From: Streptomyces echinoruber
Lineage (GTDB): Bacteria; Actinomycetota; Actinomycetes; Streptomycetales; Streptomycetaceae
Length of the DNA: 64,000 bases
NCBI RefSeq assembly: GCF_014651135.1
Contig: NZ_BMWH01000006.1
Span: forward strand, 62,001 to 126,000
Reading direction: 5' to 3'
Positions 28,009-35,945 of this stretch are shown here, piece after piece (position 1 is the stretch's first letter; the number at the start of each line of letters is the position of its first letter). The translations under genes were made by a program, and so were the position numbers. The notes below the pieces were generated by a model. That model made no database searches. It was not told where the DNA came from and saw only the letters and a program-made list of their open reading frames with translations.

Positions 28009-29445
28009 CTACGTGTGCCGGGCGGGCGGCCCGCCGCTCGCCGGCGCGTACCGCGGCGGCCACCGTTCGGGCCAGCGCAGCTCCGCCTCCACCTGGGCGG
28101 CGAGGGAGAGCAGCAGCGGCTCGCTGCCGGCGGGGCCGAGGAGCTGGGCGCCGACCGGCAGGCCGTCGGGGGTGAACCCGGCGGGGACGTTGACGCCGGG
28201 CCAGCCGAGGACGTTCCACGGCCAGGCGTAGGGGCAGGCGGCGATGACGGCGCGGTCGGTGGCCAGCCCGCCGAGGCCGTCCAGGACACCGATGCGTGGC
28301 GGGGGAGCGGCCGTGGTGGGCGCGAGGACCACGTCGTACGACGTGAAGAACGCGCCGACGCGCCGCCGCAGCACCCCCTCGGCGCGGCGGGCGGCCCGCA
28401 GCGGGGGTCCGCCCAGCAGCCGGCCCAGCCGGGCCGCGCCGTGCGTGCGCCGGTCGAGCAGCGCCGGCTCGGCCACCTCGCGGACCCGCTCGGCGATCCC
28501 GGCGGTGGCGCGGGGCACGAAGGTGAGGCCGATCAGGCCGTAGGGCGGGTCGTCCTCCTCCACGGTGTGCCCCAACGCGGCGATCCGCTGGGCGAGTTGC
28601 AGGACCGGGCCGCGCACCTCGGGCGTGAGGCGGGCGGGTACGGCCGTGAAGGGCGGCCGCAGCGACAGGGCGACGCGCAGCCGGCCGGGGTCGCGGCGGG
28701 TCGCCTCCACGGCGCGGACGGGCGCCGGCCGGTGCGGGTCGAGGGGATGGTTGCCGCTCGCCGCGTCCAGCAGCAGGGCCGCGTCCTCCACCGTCCGGGC
28801 CAGGGTGCCGTTGACGGTGATGCCGTGGAACGACTCGCCGCGCGGCCAGGTGGAGATCCGGCCCCGCTGCGGCTTGACGCCGACCAGGTGGGTCCAGGCG
28901 GCGGGGATGCGCACCGACCCGGCGCCGTCCGAGCCGAGCGCCGCCGGCACGACGCCCGCGGCCACCGCGGCGGCCGAACCGCCGGAGGAGCCGCCGGGCG
29001 TGTGCTCCGGGTTCCAGGGGTTGCGGGTGGCGCCGAACGCCGGGCCCTCGGTGAACGGCCACTGCCCGAACTCGCAGGTGTTGGTCTTGCCGACGATCAC
29101 CGCGCCGGCCGCGCGCAGCCGCCGCACCGCCTCGCAGTCCGCCGCGGCCGCCGGGAACTCCCCCCGGCAGCCGAACGCGGTCGGCTCGCCCGCCATGTCC
29201 ATGTCGTCCTTCACCGCCACCGGCACCCCGAGCAGCGGACGGCGCACTCCGGTGGCCAGTTGCCGGTCGGCCGCGTCGGCCTCCGCGAGCGCCGCCTCGG
29301 CCCGTACGATCCGGAACGCGTTCACGGACTTCTGCGTCGCCGCGATCCGCGCCAGGGCCGCCTCGGTCAGGGCCCGCGCGGTCACCTCCCCGGCGGCCAG
29401 GGCACGCGCCGAGGCGGCGAGGCCGGCGGCGGGCTCGTACGCCAT
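28009..29445 (-). CDS. Amidase signature family protein
   Basis: This 478-residue amidase has the Ser-Ser-Lys triad in recognisable positions: Lys in PVAVKDDMDMAG (near residue 78), Ser in TPGGSSGGSAAAVAAG (near 154) and Ser in SDGAGSVRIPAAWT (near 178). The start ATG 29445 has GGAGGT at good spacing. The family hydrolyses carboxamides; the substrate cannot be predicted. Nine bases separate it from the OB-fold gene, so it probably heads the operon leading to the flotillin-like gene. Confidence 0.9.
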   Translation of the reverse strand: MAYEPAAGLAASARALAAGEVTARALTEAALARIAATQKSVNAFRIVRAEAALAEADAADRQLATGVRRPLLGVPVAVKDDMDMAGEPTAFGCRGEFPAAAADCEAVRRLRAAGAVIVGKTNTCEFGQWPFTEGPAFGATRNPWNPEHTPGGSSGGSAAAVAAGVVPAALGSDGAGSVRIPAAWTHLVGVKPQRGRISTWPRGESFHGITVNGTLARTVEDAALLLDAASGNHPLDPHRPAPVRAVEATRRDPGRLRVALSLRPPFTAVPARLTPEVRGPVLQLAQRIAALGHTVEEDDPPYGLIGLTFVPRATAGIAERVREVAEPALLDRRTHGAARLGRLLGGPPLRAARRAEGVLRRRVGAFFTSYDVVLAPTTAAPPPRIGVLDGLGGLATDRAVIAACPYAWPWNVLGWPGVNVPAGFTPDGLPVGAQLLGPAGSEPLLLSLAAQVEAELRWPERWPPRYAPASGGPPARHT

Positions 29446-29653
29446 GCGGAACACCTCCCGGCGGGTCGGCGGCACCGCGAACGCGGTGTCTACCGAACGG
29501 TAACGTCCGCGGGGTTCCCGGGGAAGCGGCACGGCGGCAGGCGGGCGCGTCCACGGACGCCGCGGATATGACGCACGTTCGATGCAAGTTGTCCGCCGTG
29601 CGGTCGGCCGCCGACGCTGAGAGGGAAGCGAGATCCCGTCCCGAGGAGCCGGC

Positions 29654-30259
29654 ATGAACGCGTGCGGCATGGTCGACGCCGCGGCGGAGGCGTACGCCGA
29701 CGAGGCGCCCTCCGCCCGGGAGGAGCGGCTCGCCGCGGCGTTCGCGCGGGGGGACGAGGCGGGGCTGGCCGCCGCCTACCGCGCCTGGGCCCCGCTGGTG
29801 CGGGCGCTGGCGTGGCGGTCCCTGGGCGACGCGCGCGACGCGGAGGACGTCACCCAGCAGGTGTTCGTGGCCGCCTGGTACGGCCGGCACGGCTACCGCC
29901 CGCAGCGCGGACCGCTCGCCGGCTGGCTCGTGGGCATCACCCGCCGCAAGATCGCCGACGCGCTGGCCGGCCGGACCCGCCGGGCCGAGCTGACCGCCGC
30001 GGCCGGAGCCGCGGCGGCCGTCCGGCCCTGCGACCCGGCAGCCTGCCCCGAGGCGGTCCTCGACCGCCTCCTCGTCCGCCGGGAACTGGTCAAACTGCCG
30101 CCTGCCCAGCAGACGGTGCTGCGCCTGGCCTACTACGACGACCTGTCCCAGACCCAGATCGCCGAACGCACCGGATGGCCCCTCGGCACCGTCAAGAGCC
30201 ACGCCCGCCGCGGACTGCACCGGCTGCGGGAGAACCTGGGCACCTGGCCGGAGGACTAG
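29654..30259 (+). CDS. ECF-type RNA polymerase sigma factor
   Basis: This 201-residue protein has sigma region 2 (DAEDVTQQVFVAAWYG), a short linker and region 4 with a helix-turn-helix (SQTQIAERTGWPLGTVKSHA). GAGGAG precedes ATG 29654. No anti-sigma gene follows; downstream are repeats, a phosphatase relic, then a B12-type MerR regulator on the same strand. Region 4 has the sequence style of SigK/LitS-like ECF factors, but assignment to an ECF group needs an alignment. Confidence 0.88.
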   Translation: MNACGMVDAAAEAYADEAPSAREERLAAAFARGDEAGLAAAYRAWAPLVRALAWRSLGDARDAEDVTQQVFVAAWYGRHGYRPQRGPLAGWLVGITRRKIADALAGRTRRAELTAAAGAAAAVRPCDPAACPEAVLDRLLVRRELVKLPPAQQTVLRLAYYDDLSQTQIAERTGWPLGTVKSHARRGLHRLRENLGTWPED

Positions 30260-30288
30260 CGGCGCGCGGCCGGGCACGGCCCCATGGC

Positions 30289-30403
30289 GCGCGGCTGTAC
30301 ACCTCGACGGTGCGCGGCTGTGCGTCCCGACGGTGCGTGACCGTACGCCCCGACGATGCGCGGCCGTACGCCTCGGCGGTGCGCAGCCGTACGCCCCGAC
30401 GGT
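30289..30403. repeat. 23-bp tandem repeat, five copies
   Basis: Five consecutive 23-base units start at 30289, 30312, 30335, 30358 and 30381 with consensus GCGCGGCCGTACGCCCCGAC plus GGT. They fill the gap between the sigma factor gene and the phosphatase relic. Confidence 0.85.
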
Positions 30404-30449
30404 TACGGCCGTGCGCGGAAAACGATGCGGCAACGATGCGGGCGGATCC

Positions 30450-31075
30450 GTGCTCAGCAGCCGGTCGTGCCCGGTGAACGAGCGCCGCTCGCCCAGGGCC
30501 GGCCACAGCACCAGGGGCCCGTCCGGATGGTCGAGGGTGATGCCCGCGCCGGAGCGGTCAGCCGTGGGCGTGAGCGGTGGCCGCCCGCGCTGCTCGGTCA
30601 GGGCGGCGCGCTGCCCGGCGGGCAGCGCGTCCCAGGAGAGGCCGCAGTCGGTGCCGGTCAGCCGTGGCTGCTCGCCGGTGAAGACGACGGCGAGCACGCG
30701 CCGGGCCCGCCACAGCTCCTTCAGCTCCGCCAGGGCGCCCGCCGGCGCCTCCTCCAGGCCGGCGGCCTCCGTCAGGCGCATGCCGAGCGCGGCCAGGGCG
30801 CTCTCGCGCCGGCCGGCGTGGTGCTCGTCGGTGACGTCGCGGAAGGTGCCCACGATCATCCGGCGCCCGGTGCCGGGGTCCCGGACGTGGCCGAAGGCGG
30901 CGCTGACCCACAGCCGGTGGCCGTCGCGGTGGATGACGGGAACGGTGCAGCTCCCCCCCGGGGCCGGCAGGCCGGCGAAGGCGTCGCCGCCCAGTCCACC
31001 GCCGCCAGGTCCCGGCCCGTCTCACCGCCGGCGGCGAACACCTCCGCCGCGCCGCCCGCTCGCCGGGCTCCGTCC
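30450..31075 (-). pseudogene. Relic of a PAS/SpoIIE-type regulatory protein gene
   Basis: Read on the minus strand, one frame gives EVFAAGGETGRDLAAVDW. After a shift near base 30990 the next frame continues AFAGLPAPGG, VPVIHRDGHRLWVSAAFGHV and RMIVGTFRDVTDEH. These look like the end of a PAS domain and the linker (ALAALGMRLTEAAGLEEAPA, AELKELWRARRVLAVVFTGE) of streptomycete PAS-SpoIIE phosphatases. The similarity stops at about 30450 (SFTGHDRLL), where the repeat region begins, and no start or phosphatase domain remains. It is a gene fragment with a frameshift and loss of both ends. Confidence 0.65.
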
Positions 31076-31177
31076 CGGCGGACCGCCCGCCCTGGCAGGC
31101 CACCCGCCCCGGAAGAGCGCCGACTCCCTCCCGGGGCGGAACCGCCCACCCTGCCCGGGGCGGAAGGGGACTTCAAC

Positions 31178-31226
31178 ACGCATCGGTGGTGCGTCGGATC
31201 GCGGGCCGGGACCGTATAGTCGCCGC
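31178..31226 (+). promoter_or_regulatory. Candidate leaderless promoter of MerR gene
   Basis: TATAGT (31214-31219) is an excellent -10 box seven bases before the ATG at 31227, so transcription should begin at or next to the start codon. No Shine-Dalgarno sequence is present. An inverted repeat ACGCA-N7-TGCGT (31178-31194) covers the -35 position and could be an autoregulatory operator. Confidence 0.55.
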
Positions 31227-32303
31227 ATGAGCGAACCGGTCGAAGAGCCGGTGGACGAGCCGGTCGGCGAACCAGTCGGTGAATCGGCCGGAGAACCGGC
31301 CGGCGAGGAGCGGGCCGCGCGGGAGACCACCGCCGGGATCGCCCTGACCACCGGCGCGCTGGCCCGCCGGCTCGGCGTGTCGCCCACCACGCTGCGTTCC
31401 TGGGACCGCCGGTACGGCATCGGGCCCCGGCTGCGCACCGGCGGCCGCCACCGCAGGTGGACGCCCGAGGACGTGGCCGTGCTGGAGTCGATGTGCCGGC
31501 TCACCGCCTCCGGCGTCCCCCCGGCGGAGGCGGCCCGCGCGGCGAGGTCCGGCGGCGCGCCCCCGCCCCCGTCTCCGCCCCCGGTGCCGAGGGCCGCGGC
31601 CGCCCTCCCCTCCCGCGCCGCCGGCCCGCTGCCGCCGGGCGACGTGCGCCAGGAGTGCCGCGGCCTGGCTCGCGCCGCCGTACGCCTGGACGCCCCGGCC
31701 GTGGCCGGCCTGCTGGACGGGGCCGTCGAGCGGCACGGGTTGGCGGTGGCCTGGCAGGAGGTGATGGTGCCGGCCCTGCACGCGGTGGGACGCAGGTGGG
31801 CGTCGTCCGGCGACCGGTACGTCGAGGTCGAGCACCTGCTGTCCTGGCACGTCTCCACGGCCCTGCGCCGCCGCACCCCGGACCCGGTGGTGTCCGGCAC
31901 CGGCTCGGTGGGTCCGGTCCTGCTGGCCTGTGTGCCCGGCGAGCAGCACGTCCTGGCGCTGGAGGCGCTCAACGCGGCCCTGGGCGAACAGGGTCTGCCC
32001 GCCCGCATGCTCGGCGCCGCCGTCCCCGCCGAGGCCCTGCTCTCGGCGGTCGACCGCCTCGGCCCCGCCGTCGTCGTCCTGTGGGCCCAGACCCGCTCCA
32101 CCGCCAGCCTGCCCCTGGCCCGGCACCTGGCCGACCGCCGCTGGGGCGTGCGCGGCGCCCGCCGCGCACCCCTCGTCGTCCTCGGCGGCCCCGGCTGGGG
32201 CGGCCGCGTGCTGCCGGGCATGGCACGGCCGGCGGTGCTGCGGGAGGCGGTGGACCTGCTGGGCGGGGTGTACGGGGGCGGTGGGGCGTCCGCCGGACAC
32301 TGA
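31227..32303 (+). CDS. MerR regulator with cobalamin-binding domain (CarH/LitR-like)
   Basis: This 358-residue protein has an acidic repeated N-terminus (EPVDEPVGEPVGE), a MerR helix-turn-helix (ALARRLGVSPTTLRSWDRRY), a Pro-rich linker, a helical domain with a W-x10-EH motif (WASSGDRYVEVEH) and a B12-binding-like domain with CVPGEQHVLALEAL. In CarH and LitR the equivalent Trp, Glu-His and lower His contact adenosylcobalamin, and light destroys the DNA-binding tetramer. The W-to-EH spacing is one residue longer than the usual W-x9-EH. Its convergent neighbours are a photolyase and an SDR protein, consistent with a light-response role. Confidence 0.82.
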   Translation: MSEPVEEPVDEPVGEPVGESAGEPAGEERAARETTAGIALTTGALARRLGVSPTTLRSWDRRYGIGPRLRTGGRHRRWTPEDVAVLESMCRLTASGVPPAEAARAARSGGAPPPPSPPPVPRAAAALPSRAAGPLPPGDVRQECRGLARAAVRLDAPAVAGLLDGAVERHGLAVAWQEVMVPALHAVGRRWASSGDRYVEVEHLLSWHVSTALRRRTPDPVVSGTGSVGPVLLACVPGEQHVLALEALNAALGEQGLPARMLGAAVPAEALLSAVDRLGPAVVVLWAQTRSTASLPLARHLADRRWGVRGARRAPLVVLGGPGWGGRVLPGMARPAVLREAVDLLGGVYGGGGASAGH

Positions 32304-32374
32304 ACGGAGCGGCACCGGGCACGGCCGGGCGCCGCGCGCCGGGCCACGGGCTGCCGGCCCCCGGCCCCCGGGCG

Positions 32375-32438
32375 CCGGTCCGCTGGACTTCGGACCCCGG
32401 TCCGCTGGACCTCGGAACCCGGTCCGCTGGACACCCGG
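32375..32438. repeat. 22-bp tandem repeat, about three copies
   Basis: Units beginning CCGGTCCGCTGGAC start at 32375, 32397 and 32419 in the gap between the convergent MerR and photolyase genes. Confidence 0.75.
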
Positions 32439-32464
32439 CTGCCGACTCCGGAACCCGGGGCCTT

Positions 32465-33841
32465 TCACCCCCCGGTCCGCGCCCGCCGGAACCGGGCCAG
32501 TCCTTCCTCCAGGTCCACGATCGGCTCCGGGTAGCCGTCGGCCGCGGCACGGTCGGAGCCCCGCAAGGTCCACGGCTCGTGCACCGACGGGCCCGGCACA
32601 CGGGCGAGTTCGGGCACCCAGCGGCGCACGTACGTGCCGTCCGGGTCGTACCTGCGGCCCTGCCGGACGGGGTTGAGGACCCGGTTGGGCCGGGTGTCGG
32701 TGCCGGTGCCGGCCACCCACTGCCAGTTGAGCTGGTTGCTGGCGAGGTCCCCGTCGACGAGGAGGCCGAGGAAGTGCCGGGCGCCGGCGCGCCAGTCGAT
32801 GTACAGGGTCTTGGTGAGGAAGCTCGCCGCGAGCAGGCGGCCCCGGTTGTGCATCCAGCCCTCGTGGCGCAGCTGGCGCATGGCCGCGTCGATGACCGGA
32901 TAGCCGGTGCGGCCCTCCTGCCACGCCGCGAGGTCGGCCCGGGCCGCCGCGCCGGAGCGCCAGCGGTCGTACCGGGGGCGGTAGTCGGCACCGGCGACGT
33001 GCGGCCGGACCGCCAGCAGTTGCCGGTGGAAGTCGCGCCAGGCGAGCTGCCGTACGAACGCCTCCGCGCCCGCGCCGCCGGCCCCGCGGGCCCGGTGCAC
33101 CAGCTCGACGGGGGAGAGGGTGCCGAAGTGCAGGTGGGGGGAGAGGCGGGAGGTGGCGTCGATGCCCAGGTCGTCGTGGTCGTCGGCGTAGGAGTCGAGA
33201 CCGCCGCGCAGCCAGGCCGCGAGCCGCCGCCTGCCCTCCGCCTCCCCGCCCCGGGCCAGGCCCGGCGACACGCCCGCGACGCGGCCGCGGTCCGGCAGTT
33301 CCTCGGAGCCGACGCCGTCCGGCACCCGCACGGCGCGGGGCGCGGCCAGGACGTCGCGCAGCGGGGCCTGGGACCACCGGCGGAAGTACGGGGTGAAGAC
33401 GGCGAAGTGGTCGGAGGAGGCCGGGGTCACCGCGCCGGGCGGCCGCACCGTGGTGACGGTGTCGTGGACGTGCAGCCGGCGGCCCTCCGCCTCCAGGGCA
33501 CGGCGCAGCCGCCGCTCGCGCCGGTGGGCGTAGCCGCTGACGTCGGCCGCCAGGTGCACCTCGTCGGCGTCGGTCTCGGCGGCGACCCCGCACACCTGCT
33601 CGACGACGTCGCCGGAGCGCAGCACGAGCCGCCCCCCGCGCCCGCGCAGGCCGGCGTCGAGGGCGTGCAGGCAGTCGGCGAGGAACGCCAGCCGGTTCGG
33701 CGCGGCGAACCCGGCCGCGTCCACGGCGGGGTCGCGCACGAACAGCGGCACCACGTCCCGGCCGCCGTCCAGGGCCGCGCGCAGCGGCGGGTGGTCGGTG
33801 AGGCGCAGGTCGGCGGTGAACAACACGAGGGAGACGGACAT
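32465..33841 (-). CDS. phr: Deoxyribodipyrimidine photolyase (cryptochrome/photolyase family)
   Basis: This 458-residue protein has an N-terminal Rossmann antenna domain (VLFTADLRLTDHPPLRAAL) and a C-terminal FAD domain with RLSPHLHFGTLSP, QLAWRDFHRQLL, DAAMRQLRHEGWMHNR and NQLNWQWVAG. These are the hallmarks of class I CPD photolyase, which uses light to reverse UV-induced pyrimidine dimers. GGAG lies eight bases before ATG 33841. It is on the same strand as the SDR-DUF2867 gene, 90 bases downstream of it, and convergent with the B12-MerR gene. Confidence 0.94.
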   Translation of the reverse strand: MSVSLVLFTADLRLTDHPPLRAALDGGRDVVPLFVRDPAVDAAGFAAPNRLAFLADCLHALDAGLRGRGGRLVLRSGDVVEQVCGVAAETDADEVHLAADVSGYAHRRERRLRRALEAEGRRLHVHDTVTTVRPPGAVTPASSDHFAVFTPYFRRWSQAPLRDVLAAPRAVRVPDGVGSEELPDRGRVAGVSPGLARGGEAEGRRRLAAWLRGGLDSYADDHDDLGIDATSRLSPHLHFGTLSPVELVHRARGAGGAGAEAFVRQLAWRDFHRQLLAVRPHVAGADYRPRYDRWRSGAAARADLAAWQEGRTGYPVIDAAMRQLRHEGWMHNRGRLLAASFLTKTLYIDWRAGARHFLGLLVDGDLASNQLNWQWVAGTGTDTRPNRVLNPVRQGRRYDPDGTYVRRWVPELARVPGPSVHEPWTLRGSDRAAADGYPEPIVDLEEGLARFRRARTGG

Positions 33842-33876
33842 GGCGCGGACTCCGTGGCCGGAGGATCGGTCGGGGA

Positions 33877-33960
33877 CGTACGGCGGGCCGGGGACATATG
33901 GCGGATCGGTCAGGGGCGTACGGCGGGCCGGTCAGGGGTGTACGGCGGGTCCGCGGCCCG
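33877..33960. repeat. Degenerate repeat between photolyase and SDR genes
   Basis: Copies of GTACGGCGGGCC and related 20-25 base units recur three times here and extend into the 3' end of the SDR gene. Confidence 0.55.
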
Positions 33961-35494
33961 GCGGCGGACCGGTGCCCCGTACGGCCGGTGCGGGGGCGTC
34001 CGCCGTACGGGCGGCGGCCCGGGCGATGTTGCGGGCCATCCCGCCGAACACCACGGCGTGGAAGGGCGAGACGCCCCACCAGTAGGCGTGGCCCAGCAGC
34101 CCGTGCGGATGGAACAGCGCCCGCTGCCGGTAGCGGGCGCGGCCGCCGGGCCGCGGCTCGACGCGCATCTCCAGCCAGGCCAGGCCCGGCAGCCGCATCT
34201 CCGCGCGCAGCCGCAGCAGGCGGCCCGGCTCGATCTCCTCCACCCGCCAGAAGTCCAGCGAGTCGCCCACCCGCAGCCGCTGCGCGTCCCGCCGCCCGCG
34301 GCGCAGCCCGACCCCGCCGATGAGACGGTCCAGCCAGCCGCGGACCGCCCAGGCCAGCGGGAAGGAGTACCAGCCGTTCTCCCCGCCGATGCCCTCCACG
34401 ACCCGCCACAGCGCCCGCGGGGAGGCGTCGACGTCCCGTTCGCGGAAGTCGGTGTAGAGGGTGCCGCCGGCCCAGCGGGGGTCGGTGGGCAGCGGGTCGC
34501 TGGGCGCGCCGGGCACCGACGCCGACGACCAGCGGGTGGCCACCTCCGCCTCGCGCACCCGCCGCAGCGCCAGCCGCACCGCCTCGTCGAAGCCGATCGG
34601 GTGCCCGGGCGGGTCGGGCACGTACCGGGCGATGTCGTGCTCGTGGCAGACCACCTCGTGCCGCAGCGACTCCGTCAGCGGCCGGGCGATGCCCGCCGGC
34701 ACCGGCGTGACCAGGCCGATCCAGTGGCTGGACAGGTTCGGCGTGAGCACCGGCACGGGCAGGATGACGCGGCGCGGCAGGCCGGCCACGGCCGCGTAGC
34801 GCAGCATCATGTCGTGGTACGTCAGCACGTCCGGGCCGCCGATGTCGAAGGTGCGGTGCACCTCCCGCGGCAGCCGGGCGCAGCCGGCCAGGTAGCGCAG
34901 CACGTCCCGGACGGCGATCGGCTGGACACGGGTGCGCACCCAGCTCGGGGCGACCATGACGGGCAGGCGCTCGGTGAGGTGGCGCAGCATCTCGAAGGAG
35001 GCCGAGCCGGAGCCGAGCACGACGGCGGCCCGCAGCACGGCGGTGGGCACGCCCGACGCGAGCAGGATCCGGCCCACCTCGGCGCGCGAACGCAGGTGCG
35101 GCGAGAGCTCCGTCTCCGACACGCCCGCCGGGGTCAGCCCGCCCAGGTAGACGATGCGGCGCACGCCGGCCGCGCGGGCCGCCTCGCCGAAGATCCGGGC
35201 GGCGCGCCGGTCGGTCTCCTCGAAGGCGCGGCCGGTGCCGAGGGCGTGCACCAGGTAGTAGGCGACGTCGACGCCCCGCATCGCCGCGGCGACGGACCCG
35301 GGGTCCGTGACGTCGCCGCGCACCGTCTCCACGCGGCCCGCCCAGGGGTGGTCGCGCAGCCGCCCCGGCGACCGCGCCAGGCAGCGCACGCGGTGCCCGG
35401 CCTCCAGCAGCTCGGGAACCAGCCGGCCACCGATGTACCCGGTGGCACCGGTCACCAGGCAGTGCAGCCCGTCCGTCGTGTCGTCCTCACGCAT
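33932..35494 (-). CDS. SDR-type NAD(P)-binding protein fused to DUF2867
   Basis: This 520-residue protein has an N-terminal extended SDR/NmrA-like Rossmann domain (LVTGATGYIGGRLVPELLEA, VDVAYYLVHALGTG and RRIVYLGGLTP). The C-terminal DUF2867 domain is START-like (WRVVEGIGGENGWYSFPLAW, LRVGDSLDFWRVEEIEPGR). GGAGGG precedes ATG 35494. Fused proteins of this kind are often encoded near photolyases in actinomycetes; their reaction is unknown. The last 25 residues are Pro/Ala-rich and run into a GTACGGCGGG-type repeat. Confidence 0.88.
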   Translation of the reverse strand: MREDDTTDGLHCLVTGATGYIGGRLVPELLEAGHRVRCLARSPGRLRDHPWAGRVETVRGDVTDPGSVAAAMRGVDVAYYLVHALGTGRAFEETDRRAARIFGEAARAAGVRRIVYLGGLTPAGVSETELSPHLRSRAEVGRILLASGVPTAVLRAAVVLGSGSASFEMLRHLTERLPVMVAPSWVRTRVQPIAVRDVLRYLAGCARLPREVHRTFDIGGPDVLTYHDMMLRYAAVAGLPRRVILPVPVLTPNLSSHWIGLVTPVPAGIARPLTESLRHEVVCHEHDIARYVPDPPGHPIGFDEAVRLALRRVREAEVATRWSSASVPGAPSDPLPTDPRWAGGTLYTDFRERDVDASPRALWRVVEGIGGENGWYSFPLAWAVRGWLDRLIGGVGLRRGRRDAQRLRVGDSLDFWRVEEIEPGRLLRLRAEMRLPGLAWLEMRVEPRPGGRARYRQRALFHPHGLLGHAYWWGVSPFHAVVFGGMARNIARAAARTADAPAPAVRGTGPPPGRGPAVHP

Positions 35495-35945
35495 CGCCCG
35501 GGCCCTCCGCCGCCGTTCCGCACTGTTCGCTCACCGTTCCTGAAGCACACTTCCCGTCCTGAAGCACCCTTCCCGCCCCGGCCCCGCCGCGGATGCGCCG
35601 ACCGGGTCCATCCGGGAGCCCGTGCCCGCGGGCCCGGCGGCCGGGCGGCGGGCCGTCGGCGAGAGGGCCACCCTCCGTTCTGCGCCCGCTGGGGCTCCGC
35701 GCCCGGCGGGCCGGTGAGAGCCGGTCCGGCGAGGAGGCCGGAGGAAACCGGGACGGGACCGGAAGGAAGCCGGGAAGGAGGCGGCAGGAGGGAGGCGGCA
35801 GGAGAGAGGAAGGGAGGAAGCAGGAGGGAGGAGCAAGAAACCGGGCACCCGACGCGGACGGCCCCGTGCGGCGGGGCCGTACGGCGGCACCGGGGTCCGC
35901 GGGCCGCGGTCGCCGCCGTCCCTGCGTGAGTCGCCGGAGGCGGAC
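35495..35945. other. Divergent gap with a long purine-rich tract
   Basis: This 451-base region has no convincing gene. Two copies of CCTGAAGCAC followed by CTTCCCG lie at about 35538-35578. From about 35728 to 35852 the plus strand is almost all purine (GGAGG, GGAAGG and GGCAGGAGGGA units), a low-complexity tract of about 125 bases. GGAGGCGG at 35935-35942 is the ribosome-binding site of the NAD kinase gene. Confidence 0.55.

Noticed and set aside
30289..30403. Possible CRISPR array
   Set aside because: The 23-bp units are contiguous without unique spacers and no cas genes are present.
31457..35929. A 1490-codon plus-strand open frame
   Set aside because: It is antisense to the photolyase and SDR genes. 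Its translation is low-complexity Arg/Gly/Pro/Ala/Val without domains, and it exists only because high GC suppresses stop codons.
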